This document shows, piece after piece, positions 43,601-53,487 of a stretch of DNA of 64,000 nt. Numbering within the stretch: position 1 is the first letter of the stretch; every line of letters starts with the position of its first letter. Under the pieces are notes generated by a model, which did not search any database, had not been told where the DNA came from, and saw only the letters and a list, made by a program, of their open reading frames with translations. Position numbers and translations under genes: made by a program. This stretch comes from Pyrrhosoma nymphula (taxonomy: Eukaryota; Arthropoda; Insecta; Odonata; Coenagrionidae): positions 83,279,094-83,343,093 of the forward strand of contig OY754337.1 in NCBI GenBank assembly GCA_963573305.1, written 5' to 3'.

Positions 43601-44571
43601 GTTTTTTTTATTAATTCCTGGCGTTAGTTAAACGCTGTCGTATATTTTTTTTTACTTTTTTGTTTTAATTAAATATGTATTTTTGAAGTTGAATTACCTA
43701 TGGAAATCGTATTCAAAATAATAATTCTTCTGGGTAATAAAACGCGCTCATGTCATATGGGTTATGCTCAGGTAAAGCAAGATGAAGGAAATATTCCTAC
43801 GGGGAGTGGCGAAGCAAAAAAAAACCTACATAAATTTCAAGAGGCCTGCGTCTCGCTTGTCGTCATGCGTATACATATTCACTCCATATCCGTCCGCCTT
43901 CTCCAATTCATGTCGTGTGTAAAAAAAGAAATCTTCCGCCTCACGCCACGCGATCATCGTTTGTTTAATCCCCTTTTCCCCCTCCCATCGCTTATTTGTT
44001 TGCGTGTGTATGTGTGACCTCGTCGTCGTCGGCGGCGCCACGGTCGGCGACCTTTCTCCATTGGGGCGCGCGCGCGTGCCGTCGCTCTTTTGTTTCTCCC
44101 CGCCACTCCATCTCTCTCTCTCCGACGCGATCGTGCTGCCGCCTACCAGTCCGCCCCCGCACCAACAACACGTTTGCCCCCTCCCCCCCCCATTCGACTC
44201 CGTGCAGAGGAATGCCTTTTCCTTTTCCCGAATGTTTTTTTTTTCTTCTTCTTCTTATTTCTCTCCTTTCTTCTTTTTAAATAAGCGACGATCGATTGCT
44301 TGGCAGCGTGTGGAGGAGAAGGGAGTACGAGGGCCCTCCTCCTTCTACTTAATAGCGAAACCCGAGGCCGCAAGGCGAGCCACCGACACACACAACTCTG
44401 CTGCTGCACACTCGTCACTCTTCCACCTCCCACTCCTTGAACTGGAAAAAAATAATAATAAAATAAAAATACAAAAATAAAAAAGTCGACCCCCGTCTCT
44501 CTTAAGAGAAAAAGTGGAATCAGAGAGAGGACGCATTGGCGCCCATCTCCTCCTTCTCCTCAGGGATACCC
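43601..44571. other. unannotated stretch with a CpG-rich island
   Basis: CpG-dense at about 44012-44170, including CGTCGTCGTCGGCGGCGCC and GGGGCGCGCGCGCGTGCCG, then C-rich and T-rich tracts. ORFs of up to 158 codons overlap on both strands with low-complexity peptides. The CpG density could mark a promoter or first exon, but no TATA, initiator or donor site is decisive. Confidence 0.4.
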
Positions 44572-45042
44572 TTAAGGTGGTAGCACCGTAAGATGACTTA
44601 ATTGTAACTTTATTAATGTCCTGGTTAATTGTTGAAAAACGTATCCTTTTTTTATATGCACGACAAAATCATACCATTCCACGAGTTTTTTTGGAAATGA
44701 AACGAAGTGAAATGGTGTTAACTGCTGTAATTGGTGAAACGTGAGGGAAAGTAGTACCTATTTCATTTATCTAGGGTAAATGCCATTTTCGCTTTAAAGC
44801 TGTGAAGAAAGTTAAAGAAAAATTGGAAGAATCTTTCGTTCAAAGATATATTCGTCGAAGAGTCTGCATTTTTGTACCTACCTACCTTATTTTATTTTCT
44901 AATATCTAAGGCACGTCTGTAAACGAGAAGGTGGAATTGAGTATGTATTTGTTTGGAATCGGACCACTGAAGTGCATCCTCCTCATAGAAACCCGACCCT
45001 TTCGAACATTGCATTCCTCACGATTTAACCGTATCACCTTAA
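44572..45042. mobile_element. TTAA-delta MITE, 471 bp
   Basis: TTAA-GGTGGTAGCACCGTAAGAT on the left and ACCGTATCACC-TTAA on the right. The ends are imperfectly inverted and share the GGTG(G/A) start with the other TTAA families. Seen once in the window. Non-coding. Confidence 0.65.
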
Positions 45043-45478
45043 CCATTCTTCCAGCATTGCCTGTTTCCAGCTAAGTGTAAGGAGTCGAGGATATGAGAGT
45101 TGGAGTCAAATTGGACCCTCCCTCGGGGAAAAAGCCTCCTTTTTGCATTCCAAATGAACTTCTTAGCGAGATGCACAGATGAGGATATCTAGTTACCATT
45201 AAAACATATCGTACTGAAGAAACCTAAGTTTTATCATTGGCTTTAGAATCCATTCTAAATTATACACTTTGTATTTTTTCTAGTTTTTATTAGCGGTACG
45301 ACGCATTTTGTTCCTGAAGTTATACACATCGTCTCCAAGGGATTAAAATGGATGTTCTCTAGCAAATCGAGATTAGAATGTACTTGGCAGACCCTAACAC
45401 GGCCCTCTGTAATGAATAATTGCTCCCGCAGTCCTCCCCACTCCTTTCCGAGAAACTAACTTTAAGGAAAATCAGCTA

Positions 45479-46008
45479 TTTAAGGTGGCTGGAGCCATTT
45501 TTTTATGTGTACAGATTTGCGTGAAACTTTGCATACGTGTCCTTATTAGTAATATCTATCGATAAAAGTGAAAAAAACCGATTTGGTTTCCTGGCAATTC
45601 AATGATATTTTAACTAGTACTCTTATGGTACACGGCACATATTTTGAAATAATTCGATTGCTTATGTACAGATTTTCTCCTAAATGCGAAAAAATACGTT
45701 TCATATTATGATAATAGCTGCTAACAAATATCAAGGTATCATGCCGAGTAAGAAAAGCGTATTTAGAAATGATTTTCTCGTAAATTTCGAATTTTGCGCC
45801 GAAAATCCAAGTCAAAACAATGCTTTAATTAAGGCGAAAATTTGAAATACAATTCTTGCATCATTACATTACTGCATGGTTGGCGATTTCCAACGTATAA
45901 ACTGGTGTACTTAAGTGAAATGTGGTCCAAGAATATTTTTTTGACTTGCTTGAAAAGTTATTAGAATGTGCCTTCAACGACTCGCGATTACCGCTCCAGC
46001 CACCTTAA
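45479..46008. mobile_element. TTAA-gamma MITE, 530 bp
   Basis: TTAA-GGTGGCTGGAGCCATTTTT on the left and GCTCCAGCCACC-TTAA on the right: a 12-bp perfect inverted terminus GGTGGCTGGAGC. No transposase frame. Single copy in the window. Confidence 0.88.
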
Positions 46009-46133
46009 GCCACCTATCCGCGCCCACACTTCTATAAGCCACGGTATAAACGCCACCTCCCTCACTCAAGCCAATCCCGTAACAACGAGAACTTAAAAAC
46101 GGTCAATAAACAAACAATTTAAAAAAATTGTAC

Positions 46134-46164
46134 CTGATGATGCTGTAGACCAACGAAACGCGTC
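46134..46164 (+). ncRNA. hammerhead-like core in HHF-K
   Basis: CTGATGA at 46134-46140, GAAA at 46155-46158, then CGCGTC. Stem III ACGCGT is self-complementary. Stem II is weak in this copy. Confidence 0.5.
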
Positions 46165-46230
46165 GCACCGCTAATTAAAACTGTAGAAAAATAAAAAGTG
46201 TATAATTTAGAATGGATAGTAACAATTTCT

Positions 46231-46724
46231 ACAAAATGAAGCCCAAAGCCATAGAGTGTTTTGGTTTTAGAATTTAGCGCGAATTTATGGTCTCATGATT
46301 CGAATCCCAATACAGGAGAATGAGTTTTTTTATTCCAGTATGCATTCAGCTCATTCATTTGGAATGAGGCTTTGTGAAGTATGCGTCTTCAATCGATAAT
46401 CGCATACTCGAGAGCAATTCTTCGATTCTTCTTTTTCTCAAATGCCTCTCAGATGGCGTTGAAGTGAATCTACTTTGCTTGGAAGTGCTCTCTTAAGGGA
46501 AGAATGTGGGCCACGAAATCCAGGATTCGGGTATTTTGTGAGGAGGACGATTGAAAGCAATGTATTCTTCAAACTGGAGTATCTGCTTGAGGGATTGAAC
46601 TTTCGGAGCGTTCGATTCGGAGGACTGTAAGTGAACGAGGAGACTTTTCGTACGAAGGAAATATTTCGCCAGAATGGAAAGCTTCAGATCTTTTGCCCAA
46701 CGCTAAATCTAAAGGAAAGGATAA
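46231..46724. other. unannotated stretch
   Basis: A B-box-like ATGATTCGAATCCCAAT at about 46298 is the only recognisable word; no A box accompanies it. Confidence 0.4.
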
Positions 46725-46990
46725 GTTGGGCAAGCGGGGAATGAGAAGAAAGAGAATAGGTTTTATGGACGGGATGAAGATTGGTAGAAAGTACGCTGAG
46801 ATGAAGAAAGAAATACTAGAGGTAGAAAGGGCAAGGCACGTGTAAGAGTCTGTTGGATATTCTCCGACTTTCATCATAACCTACCTCTAACCGGTAGATT
46901 ACTGTAATGAATGAATAAAATTCATCACGGTGGTTATAAGATTTGTTTTTAGAATACCGGTAGATTACTCTGATGAATGATTGAATTAAC
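46725..46990 (+). mobile_element. LINE-B 3' fragment with repeated tail
   Basis: Starts at GGGCAAGCGGGGAATGAGAA, runs through GACGGGATGAAGATTGG and CTACCTCTAACCGGTAGATT to AATGAATGAAT at 46908. A second ACCGGTAGATTACTCTGATG end occurs at 46960, so the tail is present twice. Confidence 0.85.
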
Positions 46991-47394
46991 AAGAAAACGA
47001 AAGTGATGGAATTTTTAAGAAGTAAGAATGCAAGGTTGAATATAAGGGTGGGAGGGTACAAGGTATAGCTGTGGGGGTTCTTTTGTAATCTCACCTTTTT
47101 AATGACTCTTCGTGGGAAGGCGGGAGATCCGTTTCGCTCTCTTAATGATCGGGTCACGATCGGCCAAGGTCCAATGGTGGCTCTACTTCACGTTCCTAAC
47201 GACAGGTGAGATGGAACTAATGAAATGCGGAAGAAAATGAAACGGATCAAGAGTCGGAAGAGCGGATGATTCAAATAAATAGACCGGCAGTTCACCACTT
47301 GATAGCCGAAGATGGTCACGCAGCCTGGGTGGCGGAGTTGAAATACAAAAATTGACGTAATTTTCCGCATTTTATGACGTATTCTCACTTAAGT
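46991..47394. other. unannotated stretch
   Basis: No feature recognised. Confidence 0.4.
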
Positions 47395-48250
47395 GAAATT
47401 ACAAAATAACCCCCAGGTCGAGCATTTAACGTATCTGGGTAGTATTTTGGAGGAGAATGGGTTTAGTAGCAGGGACATCAGATGCAGAATTGCCCTCGCT
47501 AAAGAAGCATTTTCGAAGAGAAGGGAATTGATGGGAGGGGGTCTGAGAAGAGACGTAAAGAAGAGGCTGGTGAAAACTTTAATATGGAGCGTGGCGCTAC
47601 ATGGGTCGGAAACTTGGTCATTGCGAAGGAAGGATGTGCGTAGACTAGAGGCTTTTGATATGTGGGTTTGGAGAAGGATGGAGAAGGTTAGCTGGGTGGC
47701 GAGGAAGACGAACAAGGAGGTATTGGATATGGTCGGAGAGGAGGGGAAGCTTGTGGCGGAGATTTGGAGAAGGCAGAAGTGATGGATGGAGGAGGTTTTG
47801 AGAGGAGAGGGCATATCCATGTTGAAAGAACACACAAATGGTAATTTCCACACTTTTTTAATATAAATCAACATTTAACAACCGACCATGGTTTCAACAC
47901 ATGGTCGGTTGTTAAATGTTGTTTTATATTACAAGGTGTGGAAATACCATTTGTGTGTTCTTTCAACATGGATATAGCGAACTTCCACAAAATCAAGCCT
48001 GAAACGATATTTTAGGAGAGGGCATGTTGTTGACGGTGATAGAGGGGAGAACTCTGGGGAATCGTGGAAGAGAAATGAAGAGGATAGGAATTCTGGACGA
48101 AATAAGAGGAGGTAGAAGATATGAATAATTGAAGAGGGATCTAATGGCGGGACATCCTTAGGAGATAAAGGGAGACAATTCAATGAAATTTGGACGCTGG
48201 ATGGGGACTGTCCAAGTACCTACCAATCAGCTGTTAGAATACTAAGATGA
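47395..48250 (+). mobile_element. LINE-A fragment interrupted by a foldback
   Basis: The frame at 47393-47782 encodes VEHLTYLGSILEENGFSSRD, IRCRIALAKEAFSKRREL, VKTLIWSVALHGSETWSL and EMW-like WVWRRMEKVSWVARKTNK, ending at a stop in the RRRQK region. After the foldback at 47815-48013 the element resumes at AGGAGAGGGCATGTTG and continues to CCTACCAATCAGCTGTTAG. The endonuclease and the catalytic RT motifs are missing. Confidence 0.92.
47815..48013. mobile_element. hammerhead-type foldback HHF-P, 199 bp, exact 12-bp TSD
   Basis: Inserted in LINE-A between exact 12-bp repeats AGGAGAGGGCAT at 47803-47814 and 48014-48025; other LINE-A copies show one repeat. Arms of about 75 bp meet across a 9-base loop, GTTTCAACA. 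They include GAAAGAACACACAAATGG, ATTTCCACACTTTT and ACCGACCATG. The minus strand reads GTTGAAACCATGGTCGG, with GAAAC and the palindrome ACCATGGT, but CUGANGA has been lost at the centre. The tail at 47977-48013 has GAACTTCCACAAAATCAAGC. Confidence 0.92.
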
Positions 48251-48972
48251 ATGAGGTGTCACCCGCGGCTCCTAACTCCTTATACATCTCCATATTATCG
48301 TATTATTCTACTTAGTTATCCTCTTTACGCTCGTCACTTACCGTTCACAATCTGCGTATAGGGTCAAGGCTTTGCCTTTTTCCATTGAACTCTAGTCCCC
48401 TTGACTTTTTTTCGCATTGTGCGTGCTGTTGTTATGTTCGTGTCAGAGCAAGGGTTCTTAGAACGCCTCTCGCTGACCGAAATCTACCCCTCTACATCTC
48501 TATCCCTCCCCCTGTCGTGTTTCGGTTGCGTCTGCTAAGAGGGTGTGGGGGGTGTAGCGGGTATGGAGAAGGAAGGGCTAATTGGATGTGTTTGGAGGTG
48601 GTGGTGTTCTTAACGCGGAAGCCGTGCAAGGTGTTCTCACACGCTCACTCGGTCAAGGTTTCCGGAGAAATAGTAAGTAAGAGTAAGTAGTGGGGAGGGA
48701 AGAAAAGGAAGCCACTTTTGGGAGTATAGGAGCCCCAAAACCCTACAACCCCCCCAATGGTGTATTTGGCTATCTGTTTACTTCTTCAAAGGCATGAGTC
48801 CCCACTTGTCGGGCGCTGTAAAGCAATCCTTTCAGTTGTATTAGTAATTAGGGTGCGTGACCAGCTCGGGTAATTTTACACCTCGCGCTTCCGAATGAAT
48901 TTTGAAACACCTTATTTATTATAGAAATATAGACGAAATGACATTATATAAATATTGGGAGTAGGTACACAG
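48251..48972. other. unannotated stretch
   Basis: A GT-rich patch at 48540-48600 and a C run near 48752. No gene or repeat recognised. Confidence 0.4.
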
Positions 48973-49204
48973 CTAACAATTTATTTGTAGACAAACTTTT
49001 ACGAATACCACAGTGTAAATAAAAATTACACGACCCGGTAATCGACGAATAATCTTTATCATCAGGTATCGCCTGAAGATGATGATGATTCGTCGAAAGT
49101 GGGTCCTGTAATTTGTATTTATGATGTGGTATTTGTAACAGTTTGTCTACAAGTATATTGTTTAATATGGAGTATCACCAATTCACTGAAGATAGAATTT
49201 TATT
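48973..49204. mobile_element. hammerhead foldback HHF-L
   Basis: Arms TTTGTAGACAAACTTTTACG and the complement GTATTTGTAACAGTTTGTC, with ACGAATACCACAGTGTAAAT/TTTATGATGTGGTATTTG inside. The core on the right half is well formed. The tail on the right has GAGTATCACCAATTCACTGA. Flanks TAGGTACACAG and TGGGTACATAG match at 9 of 11, a weak TSD candidate. Confidence 0.7.
49073..49104 (+). ncRNA. hammerhead-like core in HHF-L
   Basis: CTGAAGA at 49073-49079, one T, stem II GATGA-TGAT-TCGTC (five pairs, one U-G), GAAA at 49095-49098, then GTGGGTC. Position 7 of the core tolerates any base in known hammerheads, so CTGAAGA is acceptable. Confidence 0.6.
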
Positions 49205-50770
49205 GGGTACATAGTATTTCATATCGAAATGTACCCAAAGTTTGTCATGACTTAGCGGAACGATGAGAACAAAATTTCGTCAAAATGGAGTGAAATTTAA
49301 CAAGGTCATTAAAAACATTCGAAATTACCGTAATCTACACAATTATACTTCCTATTTAGTGGGTAATATTTCGCATCGTTAGTAAAGGAGTGGTTGTTGC
49401 AGAGATTCCGTGTTCAGTCACGGTTGTGAAGGTCACAGGGTGTACCTCATAGTGGTATTTCCAATATTTTTTTGCCTCAGCTCCCTCCTTTCCTATCAGC
49501 TTTATTCCTGATTAAGACTCCATAAAGACGTCTTTCGTAATTTGCATACTTAATCCTTGGGCGTGGGTGTTTTTCTGCTGTGGGTTTTTTTCCGTGACGG
49601 ATGCCAGACAAAATCCTCACGTTTTTCCCACAATTGTTCATATCTTTTTACGCTTATTCCTGATACTTCATCATTTCGCGTCAATATTCTATTTCTATTG
49701 TTTTTAGTATTATTTATTTGATGCATATATTGCAGTGTTTGTCATGTTCACTGTACTCATATAATGACGAGGGGTTAGATGGAAGAAGGGACTTGTCTCA
49801 ATCTCACCCCAATTCAGACGTTTAGGTATCTATCTATTTATCTATCAACTTGGATGTGTCGTTAGGTTGATGTTCGGCTGAACGGCGATTGACTGGAAAC
49901 CTGCAGCGATGCACGCCGAGAAAATTGCATCGTACTGTTATTCAAGCGAAGGAGGGTCATGCCGCCAAAACAATCATCAAGTTATTTGTTTTATCAGAAA
50001 CAGTTATCAAGACGAAATACCTCTCATTCCTGAAAATTTCCACTGTTTGCTCACACTATAGACCCCATCTAAGCCTACCTATCCAAATTAAATAATCACG
50101 GCTTTGAACCGGTTGCGATTTCATTGGTCTGAATATATATAAGTAGGCGTGGCCTTCCCGTGTCCCATAAGCACCCCTATTATCGTTCCGCGTTCCCTAC
50201 CCATGCGTGGGTACCACCAGCAAGCACCTTCACTCCTGCGTATTTCAACCTCCGTGCTTTTTTTCGGTAATAGGTAATTTTCGCGTGCAAGTCCATGGCT
50301 TCTATAAGAGGGGCGGAGCTCTTCACGATGCTTTCCGGGACGAGTGAGGCAATGTACATGTTACCCCCGTGCTGGGATTTGTTCGTCCGCGCATACCTCG
50401 TGAAGAGCCCAATCCCTCAATATCTCATTTCCGCGCCGTAGAAAATCAATGCTGGTGGTCAATATTCATAGTGGAAATCTGTTGATGGGGAGGGCAAATG
50501 TGGATTTGACGGACTCGCCCGAGGCCGTATCTCAGTGCAGGATATTGGCCGGTGCGCAACAGCATTACTGAATCACGGTGCGCTGATATTCCGATCTCGT
50601 GGAGTGTAAGGAAATAATAGATTAATGCCCGTTGGAGTTCCAGAACTAGCAAGTCATGGGAATCATTGGAATTCAAAGAAATTGCTTACGTTTGCTCTTC
50701 GATCAGCAATGAAAGTATAATTTTTACCGTTTTGCTCTGGCAAAAAAGACTTAATAAACTAATCAATAAG
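49205..50770. other. unannotated stretch
   Basis: No repeat or coding feature recognised. ORFs are short and unsupported. Confidence 0.45.
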
Positions 50771-50772
50771 TA

Positions 50773-50951
50773 GGGTAAACCGTACAGTTATTGGCCGAAT
50801 GGTATTTTGAAGTGCATATTAAGAGTACAGTTGGACAAAATTTACAATAATCACTATAGTAAATTTTGCTATCATTATTGTAATGTTTTTTAACTGTACT
50901 CTTACTATGCTCTTCAAAATATCATATGGTCAATAACTGTACGGTTTACTG
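50773..50951. mobile_element. TA-flanked foldback MITE, 179 bp
   Basis: Termini GGGTAAACCGTACAGTTATT and, reverse complemented, CAGTAAACCGTACAGTTATT, with arms of about 65 bp. TA flanks at 50771-50772 and 50952-50953 fit a Tc1/mariner-type target. No hammerhead core is present, so it is distinct from the HHF set. Confidence 0.8.
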
Positions 50952-50953
50952 TA

Positions 50954-51412
50954 ATCAGTTTCTTATCTCTAATGGTTAATGGAGAGGTTAGATTGAAAGT
51001 TCCAGTTATTTTTAATCGGTGGCAATTGTTTTATATTGTTTCAAAACTAAGAGATCACATGTAAATATGTGACAGATTCTTCGTTAATGTGTTCAATATT
51101 TGCTCGAATTTATAAATGATTAAAAGAAAAAAGAGCGATAACTACAATAGACATAACGTCTAGAAAGAACATTAAAGTGGTAGGCATAATGTGTTTTCAT
51201 GGGTGGTTGGTGAGGTCAGTGAAATTCAGTCTTTGCTGTCATAATAATATTTATTCAAGGGCATCCTTCCCCACGGTTACGCGCATTCATCGATACATAG
51301 TGGCGCCAGTGAAAATGAATGATCAACAATTCAGCAAAACCATGCGAATATTTTACGTTTACCGGGAAAACCTGTGTTCTCCGAAACCAATATTTTCTTT
51401 TCACGATATTTT
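50954..51412. other. unannotated stretch
   Basis: No feature recognised. Confidence 0.4.
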
Positions 51413-51702
51413 GTGTGTCAGCGTTAATTAAGTGAATTTGAGAGAGAGAAAGAGTAAAAGTGTGCATTACTACCTCGTTTCTGGCAGCTTTACATGAGGC
51501 AATTAATTGCGCAGTTTGATGCTCAGGAATTGCGATAACGCAGGCAGGGAATTAGAGCGTGTGTCAGCGTTAATTAAGTGAATTTGAGAGAGAGAGAGTA
51601 AAAGTGTGCATTACTACCTCGTTTCTGGCAGCTTTACATGAGGCAATTAATTGCGCAGTTTGATGCACAGGAATTGCGATAACGCGGGCACGGAATTAGA
51701 GC
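51413..51702 (+). repeat. recent tandem duplication, 146-bp unit
   Basis: Two direct copies, 51413-51558 and 51559-51702, near identical. Each starts GTGTGTCAGCGTTAATTAAG and ends GGAATTAGAGC. They differ by one (GA)n length change, AAAG versus none, and a few substitutions. It is likely a young slippage or unequal-exchange event. Confidence 0.95.
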
Positions 51703-52253
51703 AGGGGCTATTTACATGTCTTTCGTTCATGCATTCGCGCAGTTATTCCAGCAAGTCTCTGCTTCACACGATTCCTATTCACGATTGTTAATGCACATCC
51801 ATCCAGACATCAGATTCTGCGGTAAATTGCCTCGTGTAAAACGGCCTTTAGGGTTAATGTGATATGAGCATCGGATGAAGATACATTAATCAGGAAGTAG
51901 GCAGAACTTGTATAGTTTTAGAGTTTCTACCGAAGGTTTTAATCCCTACGAAACTCTAGGATATTTCGTCAAAATTATAGGAAAATGCTCTTCAAAATTA
52001 GCAAGTTCGATGCAACCTCTTCAGTTAAGATGATTTTCCGGCAACATCATCTTAATTCAATATAAGCGCAGTTACAAGTCTTTCTTTTGACAACCTCTAG
52101 TTACAAAGCAGACATTTCTTAGTAAACCTTACTAATTTTTGTCAAAATAAATCCTCCTCCAGAAAATGTATTTGCTAATTAGATTTATAATGGCTTCTTG
52201 CAGTAATGTGATCAGGTTTTGGCCGAATGTAATACGATATTATCGTATAATCG
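51703..52253. other. unannotated stretch
   Basis: No feature recognised. Confidence 0.4.
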
Positions 52254-52265
52254 AAGCATTACTTG

Positions 52266-52523
52266 TTGAACTCGATATTCTCAGTCGTTACTTTGTGAAA
52301 ATCCATATTGATAGAATCAATACAAATTTTGAAAATTTCACAATGGATTTTATTCAATACGACCGGTTTCATCGCAAAAGAGACATATTCGACAGCTTTG
52401 CAATGGATCGACATCTTCTGGATGTCGCCCATGCGACATCCTGAAGATGTCGCCTATGCGATGAAACTGGTCGTATTGAATAAAATCCATTGTGAAATTT
52501 TCAAAGTTTGTATTGATTCTGTG
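52266..52523. mobile_element. hammerhead foldback HHF-N, 258 bp, exact 12-bp TSD
   Basis: Exact 12-bp repeats AAGCATTACTTG at 52254-52265 and 52524-52535 flank it. Long arms include AGAATCAATACAAATTTTGA, TTTCACAATGGATTTTATTC and AATACGACCGGTTTCATCGC on the left, with complements on the right. The centre has GACATCTTC/GAAGATGTC. The left half carries ACCGGT and the right half ACTGGT as stem III. The one-sided tail (52266-52309) has ACTTTGTGAAAATCC, matching TTCAC-type tails on the minus strand. Confidence 0.92.
52441..52472 (+). ncRNA. hammerhead-like core in HHF-N
   Basis: CTGAAGA at 52441-52447, then TG, stem II TCGC-CTAT-GCGA, one T, GAAA at 52463-52466 and CTGGTC. The left half of the same element has GAAACCGGTC, giving a self-complementary stem III there. 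Confidence 0.6.
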
Positions 52524-52535
52524 AAGCATTACTTG

Positions 52536-53039
52536 CTGGCTAAATAAAAGGTTTTCTATAATCCGTATAAGTTCGAACCGATTACCATCCCATATTGACC
52601 GCTACAGCCATAGTAAATAGCACTGCGATGTGCTTACACATCGAAGTGCTTCTTGAAAGCAATATGTAAGGCTACTGCAGTCAAATTCCTTGAGTTATGC
52701 CGCCCTAATGATCCGACCGCCCTCCGTAGGAAATTATCGTGTCGCGTGATCGTTCGGCGGTTATCGTTTAGGCCATCTGTTCGCCGCTGTCCCTGAACTT
52801 GCACCCGCGTGGGAAGTGGGGCCATTTCGATATTGCGGACCTTAATTCGCGGAAGGAACTGGCCCCAAGTTTTGACTATACGTGCCTCTGCGATCCGCCC
52901 AGGGTCACCTATCCATTTTGAGGAACGAAAATAAGTTATAATAATCCCATATAATAAGCATAAAATAAAACAAATGACCTAGTCGCCTGTCATGTGTCAC
53001 CCGACAAAGCAGGAACTGCACTTTTAAGTTCTTTCCGCA
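52536..53039. other. unannotated stretch
   Basis: No feature recognised. Confidence 0.4.
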
Positions 53040-53165
53040 AGACATCCATGTAGGGATCGAAATTCCAGTGATGAATATTCGTGACTTCCGGAATGCGAAC
53101 CCGGGCTCTCATGTCTGAAAGCCAACACTTCCAACTACACCACGAGCCCAATATCTCGGTGAGAT
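53040..53165 (-). mobile_element. tRNA-derived SINE head
   Basis: On the minus strand CTCGTGGTGTAGTTGGAAG (A box), an anticodon-like hairpin, and AGCCCGGGTTCGCATTCCGG (B box). The acceptor does not pair, so a SINE is preferred to a tRNA gene. Confidence 0.65.
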
Positions 53166-53233
53166 ATGGATGTACATAGTTACAACATCATGGTCGGTTT
53201 TTACGGGCTCACCGACGTAAGTTATTGTGTGTA

Positions 53234-53475
53234 AATTTGATTGTTTCAGTCTTGACTTCGTGGAAGTGATAGATATCCATTTTTAATAATAAATTTTGTA
53301 CTTTTCCACACTTTATTTAAAAATTACATTTAATTTATATTTTATTTATTATTTAAAAATTTAATTTACGCCCTAAGCTTCAGAATGTGCCAGAAGATGC
53401 CTTATTAAGGAGAAACCGGTCGCAGTTTTAAAAATAAAGTGTGGAAAAGTACAAAGTTTTATTTATTAAAAATGG
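53234..53475. mobile_element. hammerhead foldback HHF-O, 242 bp
   Basis: Arms include CCATTTTTAATAATAAATTT and GTACTTTTCCACACTTTATT on the left, and AAATAAAGTGTGGAAAAGTA and TTTATTTATTAAAAATGG on the right. The right half has the core at 53391. The tail on the left reads GACTTCGTGGAAGTGATAG. Flanks TTATTGTGTGTA (53222-53233) and TTATTGTATTTA (53476-53487) match at 10 of 12. Confidence 0.82.
53391..53421 (+). ncRNA. hammerhead-like core in HHF-O
   Basis: CAGAAGA in place of CUGANGA, then TG, stem II CCTT-ATT-AAGG, A, GAAA at 53412-53415 and CCGGTC. ACCGGT is self-complementary. The U4-to-A change is shared with HHF-R. Confidence 0.5.
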
Positions 53476-53487
53476 TTATTGTATTTA

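Larger units (their letters stand above)
45246..46230. mobile_element. long-range inverted hammerhead pair HHF-K around a TTAA MITE
   Basis: Left arm 45246-45345 and right arm 46134-46230 are inverted copies. Shared words are CATTCTAAATTATACACTTT (left), AAAGTGTATAATTTAGAATG (right), CGTCGCACCGCTAATTAAAA (right) and the matching CGTCGTACCGCTAATAAAAA. The plus-strand core at 46134 is well kept; the left one is decayed. Between the arms lies a complete TTAA-gamma MITE, which accounts for most of the spacer. Confidence 0.7.

Noticed and set aside
43996..44480. Overlapping ORFs of 94 and 158 codons in GC-rich DNA
   Set aside because: Low-complexity composition, open on both strands, no motif.
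50773..50951. Member of the hammerhead foldback set
   Set aside because: It has long arms but TA flanks and no CUGANGA, GAAAC or TTCCAC words, so it is treated as a separate TA-flanked MITE.
53040..53165. tRNA gene
   Set aside because: A and B boxes are present but the acceptor stem does not close; the same holds for the other tRNA-like heads, so all are called SINE-like.
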